A stretch of DNA of 58,323 nt from UMGS172 sp045587185 (GTDB lineage: Bacteria > Bacillota > Clostridia > Oscillospirales > Acutalibacteraceae). A program made the position numbers and the translations under genes. Below the pieces are notes generated by a model that did not search any database, was not told the origin of the DNA, and saw only the letters and a list, made by a program, of their open reading frames with translations. This document shows, piece after piece, positions 6,463-12,320 of this stretch (positions are counted from its first letter, which is position 1; every line of letters begins with the position of its first letter). The stretch lies in contig JAZNBS010000012.1 in NCBI GenBank assembly GCA_045587185.1, forward strand, positions 1 through 58,323, in the 5' to 3' direction.

Positions 6463-7326
6463 ATGAATGTTAAAAATATAGGCGCTGTAATTTATGAACT
6501 TCGCAAAACAAAAGGTATTACACAAGATGAACTTGCTAAATATGTAGGTGTGTCAGCTCAAGCGGTTTCCAAATGGGAAAATGGAGGTGTTCCTGACACC
6601 GAATTATTACCAAAAATTGCCGACTTTTTTGAGGTTTCGATAGACAAGCTTTTCGGCAGATGTGATGCGAATATAAATATAACATCTGCTATATTTGAAC
6701 ACATAAGAAAAACAAAGCCAGATTCTGAAGAACGATTCAAAGCAATTTTTGAACTTTGTTGGGATATTGAACGTTCTATTTTTAATTTTGGCGGTAATGT
6801 TGATGCCGAAATAATAAATGGTGGGAAAATAAAAGATTATGAGTTAATGATCAAACCTGATGACCAGCAACATTCAAGTATTTTGTCTGACCACGGTTTC
6901 ACCAGAATGGGCATTGCCAACAGATTACAGTACTTTTTATATGTTCCGGAGATAAAGGATAAAGAAAAAGGATTGTTTGAGAATATTAATTATACGGAGC
7001 TTTTCAGGGAGTTATCTGACAAAGATATATTTAATTCCTTTTTGTTGCTTTTTAAGCGTGATTCTATGAAAGCCTTTACGGAAAACTTGTTTTTAAAGGA
7101 GTTGAGTGTAGATTTAGAAAAAACAAAAGAAATCATAGAGGTATTAACAAAATATCATCTTATTAAGAAAACGCAAATAGAACTTGATGACGAAATAAAA
7201 GATGTATACACCTTTTTCCCGACTCCGTCATTTGTAAGCCTTTTGATTTTTGCTAAAGAAATAATAGAACCGCCTCATAGTTTTGCTTTTTATTCAGAAG
7301 GTAGGGCAAAACCTTATTTGGTATAA
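6463..7326 (+). CDS. XRE-family transcriptional regulator with unknown C-terminal domain
   Basis: 287 residues from ATG 6463, which has GGAGG nine bases upstream. Residues about 4-65 form a Cro/CI helix-turn-helix (LRKTKGITQDELAKYVGVS, then AVSKWENGGVPD and LLPKIADFFEVSIDKLFGR). The remaining 220 residues have no family I recognise and look soluble and mostly helical. The LSDHGFTRMGIANRLQYFL segment and a later helical region suggest a ligand or partner domain. The gene lies between the two 195-bp direct repeats, so the unit may have arrived with them. It probably binds its own promoter region; no adjacent target gene is evident. Confidence 0.85.
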   Translation: MNVKNIGAVIYELRKTKGITQDELAKYVGVSAQAVSKWENGGVPDTELLPKIADFFEVSIDKLFGRCDANINITSAIFEHIRKTKPDSEERFKAIFELCWDIERSIFNFGGNVDAEIINGGKIKDYELMIKPDDQQHSSILSDHGFTRMGIANRLQYFLYVPEIKDKEKGLFENINYTELFRELSDKDIFNSFLLLFKRDSMKAFTENLFLKELSVDLEKTKEIIEVLTKYHLIKKTQIELDDEIKDVYTFFPTPSFVSLLIFAKEIIEPPHSFAFYSEGRAKPYLV

Positions 7327-7369
7327 TAGTTTTTTGTAATAATGATATATACGGACTTTACCGTGATTT

Positions 7370-7434
7370 AATATGTAGGGGTTCGAACACATAGGACAAA
7401 AATTCAAAAGGGTTCGAATTTGTGCTACCCTTCC
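7370..7434 (+). repeat. 62-bp dispersed repeat, copy 2
   Basis: GTAGGGGTTCGAACACATAG and GGTTCGAATTTGTGCTACCC with a CTTCC end. It lies directly before direct-repeat copy B. Confidence 0.75.
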
Positions 7435-7634
7435 AAAATCGACAAATCTCGACAGAGGTTTGTCGATTTTACTTTTTCACTCTTAACTCTTCACTTTTCA
7501 CTTTTCACTATTCTCTTTGTTTCGGTGTCGGATTTGCCGACAAATTATAAAAATACGTAGTGGTTCAAACATATAGATAAAAATTTTAAATTACTTCGAA
7601 TTTGTACACCCTTTCCAAAAAATAGACTTGCTTT
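7433..7634 (+). repeat. 195-bp direct repeat, copy B
   Basis: It differs from 5891-6085 by C to A in the GTCGGC hairpin arm, C to T in TACGCAG, and a 7-nt expansion, ACTTTTC. It includes the hairpin 7435-7470 and the third 62-bp repeat copy at 7553-7617. The near identity implies recent duplication. Confidence 0.9.
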
Positions 7635-7655
7635 CGTGTCTTTATTTTTGTGTTT

Positions 7656-7824
7656 GTGTCCGCAGGACACAACATCGTTTGACCGCTTGCGGTCAACATC
7701 ATTTTTTGCAAAGCAAAAACATCATTCTACTTTAGTGGACACAAAACGATGTTGCCTTCGGCAAACAGTGTTGTGTTTTGCACAAACGCTGTGGGCTTGT
7801 GCCCAACGGTGTTGCACTTCGCGC
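7656..7824. repeat. Hairpin-linker array 2 (different linker)
   Basis: About eight hairpins (for example 7656-7670 GTGTCC-GCA-GGACAC, 7680-7695, 7704-7718, 7754-7762, 7773-7783, 7793-7804, 7814-7824). The left-hand linkers read AACATCGTT (7671) and ACATCATT (7696, 7719). Right of about 7735 they become AACGATGTT (7745), AAACAGTGTT (7763), AAACGCTGT (7784) and AACGGTGTT (7805). The design equals arrays 1 and 3, including the flip of the linker at the centre, but the linker sequence is unrelated to GATGATATAC. Confidence 0.7.
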
Positions 7825-7862
7825 AAATTTATGCTATAATACACTTGAAAGTCGGTGATAAT

Positions 7863-8309
7863 ATGTTTAAATATAGATTTGTCTGCACAGATAAAGAGAC
7901 GATATTATTCCGCGTAAATCAGATGATTGTGAATGATTTACCTTGTGAGAAAACTATATTTGGTGAGAATATATTTAAGGCAGGTATTCATTTTCAAGAA
8001 TGCGGTGAAATAATTAAAGGGTTTTATCTTGAAGAGTCTGAGGAAGATGATGGTAGCTTTAGAGGTGCACCGATTCGAATTTGTTTTTTCGGTAAATTTG
8101 TAGAAGACACAGGGAATCTATTTTTTGACGTGCATATTTATCCGAATATTATTGAACTGTTGTTTTTTGTGTTTGCATTTGTTTTTGCATGTGTTTATGG
8201 CGGTGTCGCCGGATTTATAGTGTCATCTTTGGTCTTATTCTTTTTTGCAAAAGGCTATTACGATATGATGAATGATACATACATTATACTAAGCAGAATA
8301 TTTAATTAA
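7863..8309 (+). CDS. Small membrane protein, function unknown
   Basis: 148 residues from ATG 7863 (weak GGTGAT upstream); the frame is open further upstream, but that part lies in the hairpin array and would encode low-quality sequence. Residues 1-95 look soluble and acidic (EESEEDDGSFRG). Two adjacent membrane helices follow at about 98-132 (IIELLFFVFAFVFACVYG and VAGFIVSSLVLFFFA). I recognise no family. It is isolated between hairpin arrays 2 and 3 and may be an orphan accessory gene. Confidence 0.6.
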   Translation: MFKYRFVCTDKETILFRVNQMIVNDLPCEKTIFGENIFKAGIHFQECGEIIKGFYLEESEEDDGSFRGAPIRICFFGKFVEDTGNLFFDVHIYPNIIELLFFVFAFVFACVYGGVAGFIVSSLVLFFFAKGYYDMMNDTYIILSRIFN

Positions 8310-8354
8310 GAAAATTCTCGGTTTTCACTCAGTTCTTTTTTGGACACGAATGAC

Positions 8355-8391
8355 AAAAAATCCAAGTCCTTTTTGAGACTTGGATTTTTTT
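8355..8391. terminator. Terminator-like hairpin before array 3
   Basis: AAAAAATCCAAGTC pairs with GACTTGGATTTTTTT. It can terminate the gene ending at 8309 and opens the third array in the same way 6068-6103 opens the first. Confidence 0.7.
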
Positions 8392-8393
8392 AT

Positions 8394-8563
8394 CCAAGAC
8401 GACAGGCTTGGTATATCATCAGCACGATAGGGCTGTATATCATCGCCGTAGGCGTATATCATCACACGAAGTGTGTATTTCTGTCGGCTTGATGATATAC
8501 AAAACTAAAGTTTTGATGATATGCAATTCCTTGCGGAATTGATGATATTCACACCTACTGTGT
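8394..8563. repeat. Hairpin-linker array 3
   Basis: Seven hairpins (8394-8411, 8421-8434, 8445-8453, 8464-8474, 8501-8514, 8525-8540, 8551-8563). Linkers TATATCATC or GTATATCATC stand at 8412, 8435 and 8454. After the centre at about 8483 they become GATGATATAC (8491), GATGATATGC (8515) and GATGATATTC (8541). It uses the same linker as array 1 but entirely different hairpin arms. Confidence 0.75.
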
Positions 8564-8570
8564 GATTTAA

Positions 8571-8632
8571 TACGTAGGGGTTCAACCACATAGTTCGAAA
8601 ACTTAAAGTGCTTCGAATTTGTTCGACACAGC
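8571..8632 (+). repeat. 62-bp dispersed repeat, copy 4
   Basis: TACGTAGGGGTTCAACCACATAG and CTTCGAATTTGT are conserved; the middle and the 3' end have diverged. A terminator-like hairpin follows at once. Confidence 0.7.
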
Positions 8633-8633
8633 C

Positions 8634-8677
8634 AAAACGAAAATCCTGCGGATTATTATCGGCAGGATTTTCGTTTT
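8634..8677. terminator. Terminator-like hairpin after array 3
   Basis: AAAACGAAAATCCTGC pairs perfectly with GCAGGATTTTCGTTTT around a 12-nt loop. Confidence 0.65.
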
Positions 8678-8839
8678 ATATTATTCGATATTCATCATTC
8701 ATTAGACAGAATTTTTAACAAACAATTGATTTTGCCTTATATTTTTGCTGTTATAAAGGAAAAAGAGATGTTATAAATAAATGAAATTTAATTAGTGTTA
8801 CAGTATAATTTTAGAGATTGCAAAAAGGAGCAAATTGGT

Positions 8840-8956
8840 ATGAAAGCATTTTTTGAAGAAGTAAAGAAATTTGTACTTCGGCACAAGGTGTGTAGCTTGG
8901 TTATTGCATTAGTATTTATGAAATGTTTGCTCGATGTGGTAACTTGGAGAATGTAA
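8840..8956 (+). CDS. 38-residue putative small membrane protein
   Basis: A short frame from ATG 8840 to TAA 8956, with AAGGAG nine bases upstream and a TATAAT box (about 8803-8808) before it. The product has a charged amphipathic start (KAFFEEVKKFVLRHK) and a hydrophobic stretch (VCSLVIALVFMKCLLDVV) that could span the membrane. Such layouts are seen in small regulatory or toxin-like peptides, but I see no antitoxin and no recognised family. The strong ribosome binding site is the main evidence that it is real. Confidence 0.45.
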   Translation: MKAFFEEVKKFVLRHKVCSLVIALVFMKCLLDVVTWRM

Positions 8957-9198
8957 TTTTTTCTTTGCGCACTACAATGAAAACTACCGATTCATTCTTG
9001 GATTGCCCAAAGCTCAGTCAAGAATCTCGCAAAAGCATTAATAACCTCAATGATTATTATTTAAGTTCAATGTATAGTGATAGCGTTGAATAACGGAAAT
9101 GCGTCAGCAATTTAGAACAGATAAAAGAGCAAAAATATTATGTTGGAGTTCAAACACATAGGTGTGATTTTTAAACAGTATTTAAATATAAAAACCCT
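8957..9198. other. Non-coding stretch with decayed sequence
   Basis: No convincing gene. A 38-codon frame at 8977-9093 lacks a ribosome binding site and looks like a gene relic. A partial fifth copy of the 62-bp repeat (GTTGGAGTTCAAACACATAG) lies near 9142-9162. Confidence 0.5.
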
Positions 9199-9238
9199 AA
9201 AAACAGGACATCAACCGTTTGGTCGATGCCCTGTTTTT
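9199..9238 (-). terminator. Terminator of the DUF5067 gene
   Basis: AAAAACAGG-CATC-ACC pairs with GGT-GATG-CCTGTTTTT with three mismatches around GTTT. It is followed by T on both strands and lies 14 bp past the minus-strand stop codon. Confidence 0.75.
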
Positions 9239-9252
9239 GAATAGTTCTGACG

Positions 9253-9753
9253 CTATTTTATTGAAAACTTTTTCTTGATTACCTTATCCGAAAAACTGAA
9301 AAGTTCAGACACCTCAACTTCGATGTCGGTGGTTGTGTCGTTCAGTTCGTAAGCCACTTCAACATCAAGGCTTGAGCCTTTTTTGATATCCTTGGTTCGG
9401 TTGTCCGAACTGTAACTCGCACTGTCATCCAAAATATAAGCATTGTTCAGTCCGACACCGTTTTGATACACTTTATCCGAAAATGCCACCATAAAACTTG
9501 TGGGTTTTTCGTCATTGTTGGTGAACTTGTACTTGACAATGACAACATCCTTGCCTGAATAATCTTTGGCAAGTCGGCAACTTAGAATATCTACCTTGTA
9601 ATTGGACAGATTACTGTCGTTACTTTGAGTACTTGCCGTACCGCTGCCTTGGTTTTCAGAGGAAGTGTTCCCACCGCTTCCCAAGGCGATTGCACCGATA
9701 ATTATAACCACTGCGGCAACAAGTGACCAAATCAAAATCTTTTTCTTGTTCAT
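9253..9753 (-). CDS. DUF5067 family membrane-anchored protein
   Basis: 166 residues. Residues about 5-27 form a membrane anchor (ILIWSLVAAVVIIIGAIALG); no lipobox Cys follows, so it is an uncleaved anchor or ordinary signal. A Ser/Asn/Gln linker runs to about 50, then a beta-rich extracellular domain (VDILSCRLAKDYSGKDVVIVKYKFTN, cut here for length) typical of DUF5067, an immunoglobulin-like fold found in secreted Firmicute proteins of unknown role. The domain ends with conserved hydrophobic strands (EVEVSELFSFSDKVIKKKF). It is monocistronic and divergent from the DUF1538 gene. Confidence 0.7.
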   Translation of the reverse strand: MNKKKILIWSLVAAVVIIIGAIALGSGGNTSSENQGSGTASTQSNDSNLSNYKVDILSCRLAKDYSGKDVVIVKYKFTNNDEKPTSFMVAFSDKVYQNGVGLNNAYILDDSASYSSDNRTKDIKKGSSLDVEVAYELNDTTTDIEVEVSELFSFSDKVIKKKFSIK

Positions 9754-9927
9754 ATTTCCAACTCCTAAAGTTTTAGTTGTGTTGATATATATATTGTAAA
9801 CACGGTTTTAATGGTATTTTGCCCAGATATTTTTAAATATATTTTTTAAAATTCGAAAAATATATTGTTATAATATTTCAAATATGGTAAAATGTCAGAT
9901 AAAGTAATCAGGAAAGGGGATGGGTGC

Positions 9928-11451
9928 TTGAATCCAAAACTCAGGGAAAAAACGAGAGAGTCGCTAACAGCGGTTTTGCCTATAACAGGTATCGTTATGT
10001 TGATAAGCATTTTTATTGCCCCTATTGAACTCGGACCTTTGGTAATGTTCCTTGTCGGTGCCGTTATGCTCATACTTGGTATGGGATTTTTCCAACTCGG
10101 TGCCGAGATGTCAATGACCCCTATTGGTGAGGGTATCGGTGTTCAGATTTCCAAAACCAAAAAAATACTCACTGTATTGTTAGTGGGGTTTATAATGGGC
10201 GTTATTATAACCGTCTCGGAACCTGATTTACAGGTTTTGGCAGAACAGGTTCCGTCAGTACCCAATCTTGCCTTGATACTTACAGTGGCAGTAGGAGTGG
10301 GACTGTTTTTGGCTCTTGCCATTGTGCGAATAAAGTATCAGATTGACCTTTCAAAAATACTGATGGTTTTTTACGCAATACTTATCGTTGGTTCGTTTTT
10401 TGTGCCAAAGGAGTTTATTGCCGTAGCGTTTGACTCAGGCGGTGTTACCACAGGCCCGATGACCGTTCCGTTTATTATGGCCTTGGGTGTTGGTCTTGCT
10501 TCGGTAAGAGGTGACAAGAACTCCTCGAGCGACAGTTTCGGTCTGGTTGCCTTATCCAGCGTCGGCCCCATTCTGGCTGTGCTTGTGTTGGGGTTTTTCT
10601 TTGAGCCCAGTGCAACATTTACGCCCGATAAGATTGCCGAGGTATTCACCACCCGTGATGTTGCGAAACTTTTTGCCTTCAATCTCCCGCATTATATTGG
10701 TGAGGTTGCGATTTCACTTTTGCCGATAGTTGCGGTGTTCTTTTTGTTCCAACTCATAACCCGCCGATACCCCAAACGTGAGATGAAGCGAGTTATAATG
10801 GGTGTGATTTATACCTATGTTGGACTTGTGCTGTTTCTCTGCGGTGTCAATGTTGGCTTTGCTCCTGTCGGTTCTGCAATTGGAGGTGCGTTGGCCAAGG
10901 TTTCATATAATTGGATACTTGTTCCCATAGGAATGCTTATCGGTTACTATATCGTCAAGGCCGAGCCTGCCATTCAAGTTTTGAATCATCAGGTTGAAAG
11001 CGTTACCAACGGTTCCATTTCGGTCAAGTCGATGAACCGCAGTATGTCTATCGGTGTTGCTGTGAGTATCGGGCTTGCGATGTTGAGAATTTTGGTCGGC
11101 ATACCTATCCAGTGGATAATCATTCCGGGTTATGTTATTGCTTTGGCAATGTCGTTTTTTGTGCCCAAGATTTTCGTCGGTATTGCGTTTGACTCGGGTG
11201 GGGTTGCCAGTGGCCCGATGACCTCAACCTTTCTGCTTCCGCTTTGCATCGGTGTTTGTACCGCGCTTGGCGGAGATGTTATGACCGATGCTTTCGGTGT
11301 TGTTGCTTTGGTTGCCTTAACACCGCTTATAGCCATTCAGGTTATGGGTCTTGTATACAGATTCAAGACCGATAAGGTTCAGAAAACCGCGGTACTTCAT
11401 ACAGGTATTACTGCGGACAGTGACAGCATTGTCGATTTTGAGGAGGTGTAG
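9928..11451 (+). CDS. DUF1538 family membrane transporter-like protein
   Basis: A polytopic membrane protein with two homologous DUF1538 halves. Each half contains the hallmark AFDSGGVTTGPMT or AFDSGGVASGPMT (about residues 170-182 and 420-432), which suggests a pseudo-symmetric pore or carrier with an internal repeat. I place the start at TTG 9928, with GGAAAGGGG eight bases upstream; ATG 9892 is in frame but lacks a site. The stop is two bases before the PII-like gene, so the pair is co-translated. This neighbourhood resembles AmtB-GlnK: a membrane carrier with a PII regulator. The substrate is unknown; a small ion or metabolite is inferred. Confidence 0.8.
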   Translation: MNPKLREKTRESLTAVLPITGIVMLISIFIAPIELGPLVMFLVGAVMLILGMGFFQLGAEMSMTPIGEGIGVQISKTKKILTVLLVGFIMGVIITVSEPDLQVLAEQVPSVPNLALILTVAVGVGLFLALAIVRIKYQIDLSKILMVFYAILIVGSFFVPKEFIAVAFDSGGVTTGPMTVPFIMALGVGLASVRGDKNSSSDSFGLVALSSVGPILAVLVLGFFFEPSATFTPDKIAEVFTTRDVAKLFAFNLPHYIGEVAISLLPIVAVFFLFQLITRRYPKREMKRVIMGVIYTYVGLVLFLCGVNVGFAPVGSAIGGALAKVSYNWILVPIGMLIGYYIVKAEPAIQVLNHQVESVTNGSISVKSMNRSMSIGVAVSIGLAMLRILVGIPIQWIIIPGYVIALAMSFFVPKIFVGIAFDSGGVASGPMTSTFLLPLCIGVCTALGGDVMTDAFGVVALVALTPLIAIQVMGLVYRFKTDKVQKTAVLHTGITADSDSIVDFEEV

Positions 11452-11453
11452 CG

Positions 11454-12146
11454 ATGTCAGCCGAAAGTGTAAAGAAGCGTTATCAACTGTTGGTGCTCAT
11501 TGCTACCCCCAAACTGTGTGATAAGGCTGCCGACCTTTTTTTGAAAAGCGCAATGCCGATACAATACCGTTTGAACGGTGAGGGCACTGCTTCGAGCGAG
11601 ATTATGGACACTTTGGGTCTTGGCGGTGTTGATAAGGGTATTTTGCTGAGCATGGTGCCTGAGGAATTCGGATGCGAGATGCTTTGCAAACTTCATTCAC
11701 AGTTAAGACTTGACGCCGTGAACAGCGGAATTTCGTTTACCGTTCCGCTTTCAAGCGCAAGCAAACTGTTGGTCGATTTGATGACCCACACAGCCGAAAA
11801 AACGACTGAAAAGCAGACAAGAAAGGGTGAAACTGAAATGTCGTCTAGCGAACACGCATTGGTGGTTGCTTTTGTCAACCGTGGATTCAGCGGAGAGGTT
11901 ATGGATGCCGCAAGGTCGGTTGGAGCGGGCGGTGGTACCGTTTTGCACAGCCACAGCATTGGGAGCGAGCAGACAGCAGGCTTCTGGGGTCTCGGCATTC
12001 AGGAAGAAAAGGATATCGTTCTTATTATCACCGATTCTGAGCATAAAAAGGACATAATGGCTAAGATTGGTGAACAGTGTGGCGTTAACTCAAAGGCTAA
12101 CGGCACCGTGGTTTCATTGCCTATTGATTCGGTTACCGGAATTTGA
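11454..12146 (+). CDS. Tandem PII-like regulatory protein
   Basis: 230 residues with two PII-like domains, about 8-100 (YQLLVLIATPKLCDKAADLF) and about 130-228 (HALVVAFVNRGFSGEVMDAA, then GAGGGTVLHSHSIG). The second resembles PII proteins where GARGGT-type motifs precede the T-loop. A charged linker (EKTTEKQTRKGETE) joins them. PII proteins usually form trimers that bind ATP/ADP and 2-oxoglutarate and gate a membrane partner; a fused pair would assemble differently. Two bases separate it from the DUF1538 transporter, so it very likely regulates it. GGAGGTG upstream of ATG 11454 lies inside the preceding gene. Confidence 0.8.
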   Translation: MSAESVKKRYQLLVLIATPKLCDKAADLFLKSAMPIQYRLNGEGTASSEIMDTLGLGGVDKGILLSMVPEEFGCEMLCKLHSQLRLDAVNSGISFTVPLSSASKLLVDLMTHTAEKTTEKQTRKGETEMSSSEHALVVAFVNRGFSGEVMDAARSVGAGGGTVLHSHSIGSEQTAGFWGLGIQEEKDIVLIITDSEHKKDIMAKIGEQCGVNSKANGTVVSLPIDSVTGI

Positions 12147-12151
12147 TAAAC

Positions 12152-12189
12152 AAAAACGGCACTTAAAAGGAATTTAGTGCCGTTTTTTT
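12152..12189 (+). terminator. Terminator of the DUF1538-PII operon
   Basis: AAAAACGGCACT pairs with AGTGCCGTTTTTTT, six bases after the PII-like stop codon. Confidence 0.85.
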
Positions 12190-12320
12190 GTTTTTGGCAA
12201 CCCGAGATATCTTGTTTTAACAATTTGTTTGTGATAAAATACTCTTGAAACAACAAGAGTGTCTTAATTATACCGACCTTTTGTGGGAGATAATTTGCGA
12301 AACGGGTGTGTAAATATATA

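Noticed and set aside
6105..8563. CRISPR array
   Set aside because: Linkers are only 8-10 nt, hairpin units vary in length and are palindromic, the linker inverts mid-array and no cas genes are present.
8977..9093. 38-codon frame as a gene
   Set aside because: No ribosome binding site, no recognisable domain and a position in decayed DNA; kept only as part of a non-coding stretch.
12193..12320. Nickel or cobalt riboswitch before the ECF-S/LarA gene
   Set aside because: Only a short ACTCTTG/CAAGAGT hairpin is seen; the conserved junction sequences of the NiCo or cobalamin switches are missing.
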